From: Enchytraeus crypticus
Taxonomy: Eukaryota > Annelida > Clitellata > Enchytraeida > Enchytraeidae
NCBI GenBank assembly: GCA_905160935.1
Contig: CAJHZI010000519.1
Span: 339,001-403,000 of the forward strand
Reading direction: 5' to 3'
DNA length: 64,000 nt
The translations under genes and the position numbers were made by a program. The notes under the pieces were generated by a model that did not search any database, was not told the DNA's origin, and worked only from the letters and a program-made list of their open reading frames with translations. Below, one piece after another: positions 22,561 through 34,184 of the stretch (position 1 is the first letter of the stretch; the number at the start of each line of letters is the position of its first letter).

Positions 22561-23649
22561 CAATAAACTTTGTGTATCAATATCCGTAACTACCAGGTCA
22601 AAATTTACCATTTACTTCGCTTGCTAATGGAGAAGAATTGATGTATCTGTCTACAAAAACTATAAAAAAATAACGGGTTGAGCAGTGGCTTCTTGACATG
22701 TTGTTCTACAGCGGATCAGCAGGAGCAGAGATCAAAACCAGTGCTCTCCCCGTCACTATCATACTATAAAACAGTAAACTGACGTTAAACTTGGATTTAT
22801 CCTTTCAATGCAAAAATGCAGAAGTCATAATTTTGCCGCACATTAACGGATCAGGCTGTGAATTTAATCTCATATTAATAAATAACTCGATCAACTACAC
22901 GAAATTGCGTTGAGAATCATAGATTAGGAATTTTCTGGATGGAATATGGTCTCCCTACAGCTACTCAGCTATTTACTCTTTCAAACATTTGAGATTATTT
23001 ATTTTACGTCGTAGATTGATGTATTTTTGTATGTTGTATCAGACATTAAAAGATCCGCTCAAAGGTAAGACAGATATAATGGAGAAATGATGATGAATAT
23101 TGGCAGCTTTTCCTTCTGTCTGAAGTAACGCGCTGACGTCATATTTATAATAGAGAAATGATAATCCGTATTGATTTCTATCACTACACAGTTTTAATAG
23201 TCAGATTTAGAGATGAATTATTGGAGATAATTATTAGAGATAAAATGTTTTTAAAATTTATTTTAGTTTTCACTTGCCAGTGTCTAGTTTGAAAATATTC
23301 AATTGTATGTATGGCTACCAACGGTTTTACTGTAATTGGTAATGTAATAGAATTTTTTGTATTTCAGACTTAAGTTTACTCTGCTATAGCTACTAATTAT
23401 GGTATTAACGAACAGAGCTATGGCTCTTTTATGGTAGCCTCTTTTGTATCGTTATTTATCTAACTACATGCACGTTCCTATCGTTTGTATAACCTGTGCT
23501 GCGATGAACAAATAAATGATGCTAAATTAAAATTGTCCGTTTTATTGATCCTGCGAATATCTTAGCTTTTTCTCTCAGATAATTTGGCCCTATAGCAGAC
23601 CCACTGGACGATATAGAGTCCACACGCCGACCTTCAGAGCTATGGTATA

Positions 23650-23788
23650 GCTAAAGCTAAAAAAGGCTAATGTTAATGTCAGTTTCCTCACTCGAAAACG
23701 ATGTCAGTGACGGGCGAGCCCAGGATTTGAACCCTGCACATACTGATCCGCGGTCGAGTATCTTACCGACTTCGCCACTGGTTCCAGT
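23650..23788 (-). repeat. SINE-1, full length
   Basis: Reverse copy, intergenic, ending in a TTCCAG variant of the head. Confidence 0.9.
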
Positions 23789-23924
23789 TGGATATATCCA
23801 TCCATAATCAGAAAACTCCTGAGGGCTGCTCTCTTTTTGTTGCCCACGGTTAAAATAAGAAATTAAGATCAAAGTAACTTAAAGAATAATGCCGACGACA
23901 ACATAAGCTTCATCTCACGAGAAC

Positions 23925-24002
23925 GAGACGCGAGCCATAGATTTGAACTCAGCACCAAGTGATACACGATCACTGTCAGTCTGACATTTTACCACAGGTT
24001 CC

Positions 24003-24003
<1 letters not shown>
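23925..24003 (-). repeat. tRNA-like retroposon remnant
   Basis: Minus strand: ACCTGTGGTAAAATGTCAGA as an A-box region and GAGTTCAAATCTATGG as a B box. Confidence 0.5.

Positions 24004-24004
<1 letters not shown>

Positions 24005-24036
<32 letters not shown>
24005..24036 (+). repeat. CT microsatellite
   Basis: (CT)16-type tract between a tRNA-like retroposon and a LINE remnant. Confidence 0.9.
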
Positions 24037-24037
<1 letters not shown>

Positions 24038-24044
24038 AGTTCAG

Positions 24045-24335
24045 CTTAAAGTCCTTGGCATACAACGCTTCCACTCTTCTTCTTTTCTCTTATCCACGTT
24101 TTCCTCTTCATTTCCACATATGAGTGGGTATTTAAATCATCTAACATACCTAATCTCGGCCTGCCTCTGCCTCTTTATCCTTCTTTTCTACCTTCTATGA
24201 CCTCTATTAATAGACCTTCCCCCTTAGGATGTGTCCTATCCATCTCTTCTTTATATTTCTTGATACATTAATCAACTTTCTATCTGTACCAACTCTCTCC
24301 AGAACTTCCTCATTTGTAACCTCCAATATGTTAAA
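24045..24335 (-). mobile_element. LINE 3' remnant (C-terminal region of RT polyprotein)
   Basis: The minus strand reads VTNEEVLERVGTDRKLIN, then NIKKRWIGHILRG and, after a frameshift, IEVIEGRKEG, a stop, and RGRGRPRLGMLDDL. That is the usual LINE C-terminal RRLRWxGHVLR...GRPRxxWxDDL pattern. Frameshifted and truncated; dead. Confidence 0.75.
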
Positions 24336-24654
24336 ATCCCGCTAGAAATGAAGAATGTAATGCTCATACCCCCTCCACACACTGTAAGAGTTCCTGCGTT
24401 ACCTCTCGGTGCTTCAACGATCAATTAATGTAGTCGAATGTGTCAGGCACTTCTCAATGTCGTCTGGAAACGGCGACAATTACGTTAAATCAGCCGATCA
24501 CCAATATCACAAAGTTAAAAATACAAACGGCCAGTGATTATCGTCAGTTGTCGTTTACTTAGACAGATTTACTATTTCTAGCAATGAAATTCATTCTCCA
24601 TAATCTATAAATAGACCTGAATAAAAATAACAATTGTGACAATATGGCGGCATG

Positions 24655-24850
24655 CCACTATAGGACACTATACAAGTACATCATAGCTAGTGGCCTGCAT
24701 TGGACACTATATAAGTACATCATAGCTAGGGGCATGCATAGGACACTATACAAGTACATCATAGCTAGTGGCATGCATAGGACACTATACAAGTACATCA
24801 TAGCTGGGCATGCACTGTAGCTAGGGGCATGCAATGTAGCTAGTGTCATG
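24655..24850 (+). repeat. Minisatellite around GGCATGCATAGGACACTATA
   Basis: Four to five units of about 40-46 bp ending in GTACATCATAGCTAG, with shorter degenerate units at the right end. Intergenic between the RTK and PPP6C. Confidence 0.85.
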
Positions 24851-25424
24851 CACTATTTTTTACATGATAGCAAGCATTAGTACTATACTACACATTAAGT
24901 AGATCTCTCCACCACTCTGCACAGTCATAAACTTCCATTCACTACCCTGAACTTCCTATTTCTCTAATTTAACAACAAGCAGAAACACACACAGACGTTT
25001 GCCTTATTATAAATTAGAAATACTAGAACATGATCAACAACCATCAATCAATAAATCTGTTGTTTTACTATACTTAAATGATAAATCAATCCATCAAATT
25101 TAATAAGCCATCAATCAATCAGAAAGACATTCAAGTATGTAGCGACCACGTGTACACATAAGCTAACAGGACCATTACCTGACAACAGTATAAATGTCTA
25201 GCACAGAATGAAACGCTTGAATACATCTAAAACAGAATCTAGCTGTAATTCTAATAATAAAGCCACATCTTCGTTACTAACAGGACACGCCTTCCTTACT
25301 CATACGCCACGAATTATTTACTGCAGCCTAATCAAAATGATATCATAATTTAGCATCAGTCACCATTTTCAATTATTCAAGTTTAATACATTAACATTGA
25401 ATGATAAAATAGTGGATTGACTGA

Positions 25425-25518
25425 TGATATGGTGTGGGACAGGGAGGACTAGAAAAAGTCTATTACTATCCCGACCCTGGTTAAACTGGGATTTAATGGA
25501 AGATGATGATGATGATGA
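25425..25518 (-). repeat. rep-E head fragment
   Basis: Reverse: GGTGTGGGACAGGGAGGACT to (GAT)n. Confidence 0.8.
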
Positions 25519-25822
25519 CTACGTTAACATTGAATTATTTAATTGGTATGGTTTACACGCAATTATTATTTTCACATAAATTTCTCTCTCACCTAGTAGA
25601 AGACAATTCTATGAGATGGTCTAATTTACAAGCAGTAAATACGTCCAATTTTCTTGAGGCAGATCATATACGCAAACAATGTGCCTTATAAAAAGGCCTT
25701 CCTAATTCCACTAGAGCACACCTAGTTAATTACAAACATTATAAGTTGAAAGATTGCCTCAATCTGACAAACCACAATTTTCATTACTTTTAGCCAGGCG
25801 AAATAGAAATCAGCAATCCAGA

Positions 25823-25828
25823 TTTATT
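25823..25828 (-). promoter_or_regulatory. Polyadenylation signal for PPP6C
   Basis: AATAAA on the minus strand, about 70 nt beyond the PPP6C stop codon and the nearest such hexamer. Position and sequence fit a poly(A) signal; cleavage is not proven. Confidence 0.6.
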
Positions 25829-25898
25829 TACTAAAACATATAACGCTAGATTGTACCATAGAAAAAAGATAGAAATGCCACGGGAAATAAAAAACGTG

Positions 25899-28800
25899 TC
25901 AGAGAAAATATGGCGTTGTCGTGCGCGGAGGAATAACCCGCTCGGAGTCTGGCACGGCACGAAACAGCTTCGCCTCGCGTACGTCCGTCTCGTTGAATGA
26001 CAAAATGGCCGCAATGTTGCCGCATCTGTAGCAGTAGTTAGGAGCAGACCATACGGTTACCAGCTTTTCGTCAAACATGTACTTGTATCCTGCAGCAGTA
26101 GCAAAGTAACGTAATAAAAAATAATAAAGTAATAAAACACTCGTATTAAAGTTTACTGTGTTACCACTGGTAAAACACTCGTATTAAAGTTTACTGTGTA
26201 ACCACTGGTATGAGTGTTTTACCAGTGGTAACACTAACACAGTAAACTTCAATGTGAGTGTTTTATCAGTGGTAACACAGTAAACTTTAATGTGACTGTT
26301 TTACCAGTGGTAACACAGTAAACTTTAATGTGAGGGTTTTAGCAGTGGTAACACAGTAAACTTTAATATGAGTGTTTTATCAGTGGTAGCACATTAAATT
26401 TTAATATGAGTTTTTTTTACCAGTGGTAACACAGTAAATTTTAATACGAGTGTTTTAACAGTGGTAACACAGTAAATTTTAATATGAGTGTTTTACCAGT
26501 GACTAGAACTCCAATAGCAGCACAATGGAAGCCTAGTTATCTATGATACAGGTTCTTACAGCATCAAATACTTCCACAGATTAAAAAGAACAAATCAATA
26601 TATATAAAAATATCAATATAATCATCATCATCGTCGTCTTCCCTTTAATCCAGTTTAACCAGGGTCGGGATAAGCATAGACCATCTCCAATCCTCTTTGT
26701 CTCTCACCATATCATCAGTCAATCCCCCATTTTTTTAAATATATAAATATAGTAAAAATACAAATTTACAAAAACATAAGATTAGCTACATTTGCCAAAG
26801 CCAGTTGCATGAAAACTGGCAAAGATAAATTCCAAAGCAGAAATAGCTTATCAACAATAATAATACTAAAGGTTTAACGTCCATTTCTTCATACAAGGAT
26901 GATGTCAGGGACGTCCACCCGTCACATGTCATTGCAAATCGATTCACCCCCAAATGATCTGAAAAAACATGTGCTGAAGAGAATGAAAAAGATCCTAAAC
27001 GGTGCCCGTCCGGTGAATGCATAATTATTGGCTAGATATGACAAACCTTCTTGAACAAGCTGATGAGCGCGACAGATTAACTTGAGATTGTTGATGTGGA
27101 CAAACTGAAGCAGAAAATATAAAACACCACTATTCCACGCTTCATGCTCACTTAACTATCGTGCTAATGTAATTCTGCGCAGTTTAATATAGTTTAATCG
27201 CTAACTGAAGTAATTTTAATACATAATCATTAGAAATGATTTACTAGATTGGTGAATCAATTGACATTAATGAAAAACATTTAAGATTCCAGAGGACTTT
27301 TCTTTGATATTTAGAGAGTCCATTGTTATGTATAAGCTGTAGTGATTATAAAAAAACATGGCACTATGAATGCATTACATCTCTCTGAAGTTATCCTTGA
27401 ATAAGCAAATATGCAATAAATTTCTCACAAGCCCTGATTTAATCAGCTTCAATTGGCATACATTACATTAAATTAGAATTAATTAGATTAATTTAGATTT
27501 ATAGATTTTAAAAATTTAAATTATAATAAGTCTATAGTTAGATTTAATTAGATTAAATAAGATTTAATTAGAAACAATTAGAAAGTTTTATATTTTCTGC
27601 AGACACTGACCTCGTTAGTGACTTTTGCTCCAAACAGCCACCCAGCTCCCCTAGGGCTTACTGCCCAAGTGTCTACTTCCTCAGGGTCAGACCACACTAG
27701 ATCTATCAATCAATCAATCAATCAGCTATCAATCAATTAATTAAACAATCAATCAATCCACCAATCAACTCTCCTAGGACTCACAGCCCAAGTGTATACT
27801 TTCTCTGGGTCAGACTATACCAGGTCTATCAATCGATCAATCAATCAATCAATCAATCAGTCAATCGATCAATCAATCAATCAAACAGCTCCCCTAGGGC
27901 TAACAGCCCAAGTGTCTACCTCATCTGGGTCAGACCACACTAGATCTATCAATCAATCAATCTGTCTATCAATCAATCAATCAATCTATGTATCAGTCAA
28001 TCTGTCAAACAATCAAATAATCTATCAGCCACTGTATTAATCATTAAATAAATCGATCAGTCATACAATTAATCAATAGTCAATCATATCAATCTTTTGA
28101 AATTATCTTAGTTACAACAATCACGCAATCATAATTTATTTAAAATATTAAATTTTCCAGTCAAATTGAGTATGATTTTGAATCCAGGATATCCATGTGC
28201 CTCTAAAACTCATCAACTCAGCAAGACGGAGATATATGAACATACAACAGAACCCTTAACAAGAAGGAGATATATGAACATACCACAGAACCCTTAACAA
28301 GAAGGAGATATATGAACATACCACAGAACCCTTAACAAGAAGGAGATATATGAACATACCACAGAACCCTAACATGAGGGAGATATCTGAACATACCACA
28401 GAACCCTAAACATGAGGGAGATATCTGAACATACCACAGAACCCTAAACATGAGGGAGATATCTGAACGTACCACAGAACCCTAAACAAGAAGGAGATAT
28501 CTGAACATACCACAGAACCCTAAACAAGAAGGAGATATATGAACGTACTACAGAACACTAAACAAGAAGGAGATATCTGAACATACCACAGAACCCTAAA
28601 CAAGAAGGAGATATATGAACGTACTACAGAGCACTAAACAAGAAGGAGATATATGAACGTACCACAGAACGCTCCCTTGTGTGGTATCTCTTGGTTTCGT
28701 TCAATTGTTCTGATCTGGTCGAGAGTTCTGATGTCGGGTGAGAGACCACCGTGAACACACAGAATACAGTCGTTGATTATCTGAAAGATACAAATCATCG

Positions 28801-29416
28801 TCATCATCATCATCGTCTTCCCTTGAATCTCAGTTTAAATATCGCCGGAAAGTTTAGCTAGGGTCGAGAGGCTAGATACAAATATAAATAAATATAATAT
28901 TAAAACTGAAGATAAAGAATTAGACATAACAATTAAGTGCACACTGAGCACTGCCTATATCTGCTTCCTCGGCTAAATTAGTCACTAGTCACTACCTAGA
29001 CAACAGATCCGTTAAAGGTCAGAATATTATATAGAATGCGTCACTCCAAACAACACATTTTGATCAGAAGTCATTTCAAGTCAAATATTATCTCTACGAT
29101 TTGTTGAAAGATGACAGATGAAGGCTGATTTAAACAAGTTATCACGAGTTGCTGTTTTCCCCGATTATATTTCTTAGCAGTTAAACCGTTAATCAGCTCA
29201 ACTGAGCACAAATATTTAGAGATATAAAAGACACAATGCGAATGAAATACAATAGAGAACGAATGTTGCAGTAGAAAAATCATTTAATCTAATCTGATTA
29301 TTACAAGAGTTTATTAGAGACAGTAACCGCAGCAATGGTCAGCAGATCAAATACTTTACAGCAGTACCTCCAAGCGTTGGCATTACCATACTTCGTTTGA
29401 CACTCATCTACAACAT

Positions 29417-29483
<67 letters not shown>

Positions 29484-32400
29484 GGCCTGCAAATGAGAAG
29501 CCTAACAAAAAGATAACAGAGAGGCAGCAGACAAGTAACAGACAGATAGCAGACAGAAAGAAGAAAGATAGCAGATAGATAGAAGACAGATAGCAGACAG
29601 GCAACAGACAGTTAACAGACAGCTAATGGACAGACAGCAGACACGCAGAATACAGACCATAGAACCCGTAGACCTGGGTGATCTGTCGGCTCTCATGATT
29701 TCCTCTCAACAACGTTATCTTATCTGGCCATCTGCAGCACAGCGAACCAGTTATAGCGAGCAATTAAATAACATATTATATAACATATAATAGTTTTATA
29801 GTTACATTATATAACAAAACAATATATAGCTACAGCGAGTAATTACACATGGCACCGTTTTTGTCTAATATTTCATTAACGAAATGCAATTGCGATATTA
29901 ACCTGACTAATAGAAAGTAAACGACTGAACTTAAACATAGTAACTGACAAAAGTGATCTAACACTGACTGATAAAATCTGATTAAGCAACAATTGACAAC
30001 AGAAAGAAAGCAATCGCTGGAAGGTACTACCTTGCCTTCAGACACATGAGGTAAGTGAACGTTTCCAGACTGTAGTAACCACGATCTACAAAATCACCCT
30101 ACAAACAAAAACAAGACACATTTACCCACCATATAACATGCCACATAATGTTAGCTTATACACTCTAGACGTTATATTCAGCCTCGCTATAGATTAATTT
30201 CACGGTGAATTAAAGAAATTTTAAAAAAATTTGAACAAGTGAATTTATCTTTTTTTTCAGAAGCTGAATAAAGTATCACCTAAGATGATAAAGAGGAATA
30301 AATGTAAAATGTCACTTATCTTAAAGCCACAGGACATATTTTAAGGCTAAAAAAGCTGGTAAAGGTAATGTTAGCATCAGTTTTCTCACTCGAAGCGATG
30401 TCAGGGGCGGGAGAGCCCCAGATTTGAAACGCACACATACTGATCCGCAGTCGAATATCTTACCAACATCGCCACTGGCTCCAGCCAAGACGAGTGTAGA
30501 TAGAGACAGAGTTAATACAATGCTATCAACATGTAAGTCAATTAAGTAAGCATACTGACTTCTCTTAAGAACGTGAGTCTCAAATATATAATATATCGCA
30601 GAACTAGAGGGAGAAATATAGACAAATATATTACTACTAGCTGTGGAATTGGCAAATGTACACAATAGCATAGCTAGGCTATACCTTATGTAGCATTTGG
30701 GGCTACAAACTGGGGCATTAACTTCATATTTTAGGAGTTAATATAGGAACTCTGACATACCATGAATATATAGTTAGTATCTGGCATTTCACCTCCTGTT
30801 CTAAACAGTTCTTTCAAGTCATAGAACTGCAAATAAAATAAACAATACATGTATTTGATAATCAAATACAAATCAATACATGTACTTTATAATTAAATAC
30901 GTATCAATATGTGTACTTTATAATCAAATTCATATCTTGGCATATGAAGCAATTATCCTGCTAAATATTAATTGTTTCTATCTTTGATTCAAAGTAGACA
31001 ATAACCTAATTCAGAAAAAGGTATTCTGAAAACATGTCCAACATGCCTTCCACAATGCTCACAGCATTTGAGGTACAACTTATAGGTCAGTAGATTGAGG
31101 ACAGGAACATAGTATTACTACACACTTATATTATTAACAATGTAATATAGAAAAATAAGATAATTATGTAATAATTACGATTAAACAAATTAATATTGCA
31201 GTATTAGTTACGATTATAATATTAATTAAAATTTTAAACATAAATTAAAAGCCATTACCTGGCCGTGGATGTCACCACAGACAGTTACCGGTGTAGAAAC
31301 CGGCTGAACATTAGATTCTTCTAATAGAAGCTCGCTGACATAATCGCAGAGTTTCTGCTCACACAAGATAATATGATAACGTGAATCTAATATCTATTTC
31401 ATCATCATACATCAATGTCTCGATCTACGCAGGAATTACCTTAGCCGCAGTAGTACTTTGGTATATTCGCTGCGTCATGCAAGAATTGCATAAAAAACTT
31501 TAACAAATTTCTAAATAATTTCTAAGTTTGCTTTTATGCTTTAAAATATTAGAATTTATTAATTATCATCATAACATAACATAACATAACATAACATAAC
31601 ATAACATAACATAACATAACATAACATAACATAACAGTTTCTGAGTCAGAAAGCAAATTATTGCTCGTTTAAGGCTCATTAAAACACAATAAAAACTAAA
31701 AAACTAGATCTACACAATTAACTAACAGAAAGCATAAAGTCCCCTATACGTGTACTTAACTAACACAATATAACACAATATACATATTTAGGCTAGATAT
31801 GACATTAAACAGTGTTTACAGAAAAACAAGGTAAACAGCTATTTGAATGAAAAAAGAGCTTTATTTTCTGTTTTAGACCTAGCCTAATGACACATATCTA
31901 TACAACCTAAAATACCTAATTAGGGTCTACTATCTAACAAGTAGTTTTACACATTGGGCAATATTACACCAACTTCTTATATTTATCGTACAAATTTTTA
32001 AATTGATTTATGGATTTTGCTTCTACAACTTCCTCTGGAAGCTCATTCCAGCTATTAATAATTCTCTGACTAAAAAAGTTTTTACGTATATCTAATCTAC
32101 TTCTAGGTTTAACAAGTTTGTATTTATGACCTCTAGTTCTGCAGCTATTAGTTAAATTAAACCAAGTGTTGTAATCAACCTTACTAAATCCCTTTAGAAT
32201 TTTGAACACTTCTATCAGATCTCCCCTAGCTCTTCTCTCTTTCAGAGTTACTAATCCCGTATATTTTAGTCGGTTTTCATAACTAAAATTCTTGCACTCC
32301 TTTATCAGTTTTGTCGCTCTAGCCTGTACTTTCTCTAATTTATTTATATCTGTTTTTGAATAAGGACACCAAGCTTGGACACAATACTCCAGTTTAGGCC

Positions 32401-33422
32401 TAACCAATGATTTATATAATTTTACTATTATACCTTTTATTTTGCTGGTCATAGTTCTTTAAATCAAACCTAGAACAGAATTCACACTGTTAGCTACTTT
32501 ATTAACTTGTTCTCTAAACTTTAATGACTTATCTACCAATACACCTAGATCTTTTTCACTATTGGTCGACTTTAGTATTGTGTGGTTTAGAACGTAATTA
32601 GTATTTAAACTATTTTTACCCAAATGCATTACTGTACATTTATCAATATTGAATTCCATCTGCCAGATATTAGACCAATTTTGTATTTTTACTATATCAT
32701 TTTCTAATATTCTAACATCATAAGCATTGTTAACACTTTTTGCAATTTTTGAATCGTCCGCAAATTTATTAAATTTAGATAGAATTTCTTCATCTATATC
32801 ATTTATATATATTATAAATAATAGAGGGCCCAGCACAGATCCCTGCGGCACACCACTTAAATGCCAAATAAAACTTTGTCATATAATAAAATAATGACTT
32901 ATCTACCAATAATAAACTTAAAATAAAAAATACTTTAAAAATTACTTAAAATAAAATTTTGTCATATAGTGAGGTTATAATAATTACTGTAGTTCAAATT
33001 TGTGAAACTAAGCAATTGCAGACAAATCAAATTAATCTTAGAATTTTAATGTGCATTAGCGCCATTTAAGACTCATTGTATAAATGTTCCGTGCAATTAT
33101 TATTTTAAAATAAAGTACCGAATGCACACCGTAGATACGGTGTGCATTCGGTGCATTACGGATAGTTGAATTTTAAATATTATAATGACAAACGTTAGAA
33201 ATTATTGTGACAAACACCAGGGCAATATCAGTTGGGACATTAATAATATAATGTTAAAGAAAATTCATATGATTATAAATTTTTGATGCCAGTCAAAAAG
33301 CTTGACAGCAAAGACAGAATATAATTTAAATTGTCGCAGTTTTATTCTAATACCTTGAGATCATTCTCCGGCAGATAGCTGCATTCCTTAGTTAATTCGA
33401 TCCATTTGTCAGCCTCCGCCAT
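25899..33422 (-). CDS. PPP6C: Serine/threonine protein phosphatase 6 catalytic subunit
   Basis: Catalytic subunit of protein phosphatase 6, a PPP-family two-metal Ser/Thr phosphatase that works with SAPS-type regulatory subunits in the cytoplasm. Ten exons: 33354-33422, 31259-31354, 30761-30826, 30031-30098, 29658-29731, 29328-29407, 28663-28780, 27611-27702, 27047-27104 and 25899-26089. They sum to 912 nt, 303 residues plus TGA; human PP6C is 305. Motifs seen: GDIHGQ (about 50-55), GDFVDRG (about 78-84), [17 protein letters not shown] (about 159-166), [12 protein letters not shown] and [11 protein letters not shown]. The C-terminus RTTTPYFL separates it from PP2A and PP4. The start [20 protein letters not shown] aligns with the family N-terminus. 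Intron 1 holds a LINE relic; the introns beside exons 7 and 8 hold splice-junction repeats. Confidence 0.98.
26115..26505 (+). repeat. Minisatellite with an inverted first part
   Basis: Units of about 37-40 bp with CAGTGGTAACACAGTAAA and TGAGTGTTTTAC. The first two units (to about 26210) run in the opposite orientation to the following eight, so the array is a head-to-head palindrome around 26205-26225. It lies upstream of the last PPP6C exon. Confidence 0.88.
26618..26735 (+). repeat. rep-E head fragment
   Basis: (ATC)n to CAATCCCCCATTTTTTT; in a PPP6C intron. Confidence 0.8.
26862..27010 (+). repeat. rep-D, full length
   Basis: Forward copy just downstream, in transcript sense, of PPP6C exon 27047-27104. 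Confidence 0.85.
27771..27832 (-). pseudogene. Decayed partial copy of PPP6C exon 8 (copy 2)
   Basis: On the minus strand this repeats the 5' part of exon 27611-27702 with its acceptor GATAG, but the WSDP Trp codon is now TAG. The copied reading continues as [12 protein letters not shown], then runs into the tetranucleotide repeat with no donor. It lies in the intron upstream of the true exon, as the middle unit of a three-copy tandem array. Confidence 0.85.
27888..27955 (-). pseudogene. Partial copy of PPP6C exon 8 (copy 3), open but donor-less
   Basis: A minus-strand copy with acceptor GATAG followed by an open reading of [19 protein letters not shown] and a stop soon after. It is closer to the true exon than copy 2. 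A GAG|GTAGAC inside it could act as a cryptic donor; the normal donor is absent. Inclusion would break the PPP6C frame, so it should be a skipped decoy. Confidence 0.85.
28215..28672 (-). repeat. Minisatellite of 38-39 bp, 12 copies, carrying a 5' splice site
   Basis: The transcript-sense unit holds GTTCTGTG|GTAYGTTC, the last 8 nt of PPP6C exon 28663-28780 plus its donor. The copy at 28663 is the real junction; eleven more follow in the intron, nearly all keeping GGTATGT or GGTACGT. Confidence 0.93.
28797..28865 (+). repeat. rep-E head fragment
   Basis: Short copy just upstream of PPP6C exon 28663-28780 in transcript sense. Confidence 0.7.
29415..29482 (+). repeat. (ATCA)17 tetranucleotide beside the exon 6 acceptor of PPP6C
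   Basis: An almost perfect run starting about 8 nt from the acceptor of exon 29328-29407; in transcript sense it is (TGAT)n up to the splice site. Confidence 0.93.
29505..29650 (+). repeat. Degenerate CAGACAGATAG repeat next to a PPP6C donor
   Basis: Short units of 8-14 bp. In transcript sense they repeat CTGTCTGT/GTCTGT, echoing the intronic half of the GTCTGT donor of exon 29658-29731. Likely expanded from it. Confidence 0.7.
30347..30486 (-). repeat. SINE-1, full length
   Basis: Reverse copy in the PPP6C intron between exons 30031-30098 and 30761-30826. Confidence 0.9.
31566..31635 (+). repeat. (CATAA) pentanucleotide array
   Basis: About 14 perfect units in PPP6C intron 1. Confidence 0.93.
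31930..32870 (-). mobile_element. 5'-truncated non-LTR retrotransposon (LINE), RT 3' half
   Basis: Minus-strand coding from about 32862 to 31964 shows [14 protein letters not shown], then FADDSK (the RT catalytic Y/FxDD box), followed by the LINE C-terminal region with [19 protein letters not shown] and RTRGHKYKL. This is typical of CR1/L2/jockey-type elements. One in-frame TAA at 32459-32461 interrupts it, and everything 5' of the PQG motif is missing. It lies in PPP6C intron 1 in the host orientation. No poly(A) tail or clear target-site duplication was seen. Dead copy. Confidence 0.92.
33118..33151. repeat. Perfect 16-bp inverted repeat, 2-nt loop
   Basis: CCGAATGCACACCGTA, GA, then TACGGTGTGCATTCGG. 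In PPP6C intron 1, about 200 bp from exon 1. GC content is far above its flanks. Confidence 0.95.
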
Positions 33423-33744
33423 TTTATTTGTTTCTCTTTGCTTATTTTCTCTAAATTCCTTTAAAATCGCTCAATTCTCATTTCGCTTGTAAACAAAGAT
33501 GCCAAAGCAAACATTTCAAGCATGCAGCTTCTTCAACAACATCTCTCTTCTATTATCATTATGTTAAACATATATGTACGTGTGTATTACTTTAATAATA
33601 TTTAAATCAACTTCAATTAATAATATAAACGGCTTCGCCTATATCGATAACTGCATGTACATTGATGTAGCATAAGGTTTCTGTAAAACTTCCATCTCCT
33701 CTCAGTTTAAATACAGTCTTTTCTTTAGCTCCCTTTACTCTTTT

Positions 33745-33900
33745 CTTTAACTCCCTTAACTTTGGACTGAATTTCTGGATTTTGGAATTTGCACCGTTTT
33801 TGGACCTTCCTTTTTTGCTCGACGGCTTGATTTTGTCTCGATGTTGTCATTGATGACTGTAGCACTCTAATTGTTGTTGTTGCTGTTGTTACAGATATGT
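33745..33900 (-). repeat. rep-A, near full length
   Basis: Reverse copy about 320 bp upstream of the PPP6C start codon, where the promoter would lie. Confidence 0.87.
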
Positions 33901-34184
33901 CGCTTCCCCAGTCAGAATGGCACTTTAATTGTCATTGAACGTTTCTAAGCTAATCAAATTTAACTTCGATTTCAGAATCTCGAGACACTGTCAGAGACAA
34001 CTAATACGTAAAATCTAAAGATCATCTAATTTTTATTTGTTCACATTGAGACCCCCTCTAAGTAAGACAAAACCTTTTTGTAAAATTATTGTTTAAAAAC
34101 TGGACCTATATATCGAGTGTACAACACACACAACCAGCTTATATAAATGTGACAAAAAGCTTCCTTTTAGCGTGCCGTTAATCT

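Larger units (their letters stand above)
21290..25898. other. Intergenic, RTK 5' side to PPP6C 3' side
   Basis: Contains rep-A, SINE-1 (two), a tRNA-like remnant, a CT tract, a LINE 3' remnant, the 24655 minisatellite and a rep-E fragment. 22800-23640 and 24860-25420 are AT-rich with nothing recognised. The RTK promoter should lie just right of 21289 but shows no clear motif. Confidence 0.75.
27611..28080 (-). repeat. Three-unit array of PPP6C exon 8 head plus ATCA tetranucleotides
   Basis: A unit of about 118 bp: 60-70 bp of exon 27611-27702 with its acceptor, then (ATCA)n. The genuine exon is copy 1; copies start near 27771 and 27888. A degenerate ATCA run follows to about 28080. Confidence 0.92.

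Noticed and set aside
22303-22611. 102-codon minus frame
   Set aside because: A composite of rep-A and SINE-1; the SINE-1 antisense often gives the same [20 protein letters not shown]-like peptide.
27792-28040. Ser/Ile/Asn/Gln repeat frame on plus
   Set aside because: Antisense of the PPP6C exon copies and the ATCA tetranucleotide.
28215-28672. CRISPR-like regular spacing of repeats
   Set aside because: Units are contiguous and diverged, with no unique spacers and no cas genes, in a eukaryotic intron; the unit is derived from a splice donor.
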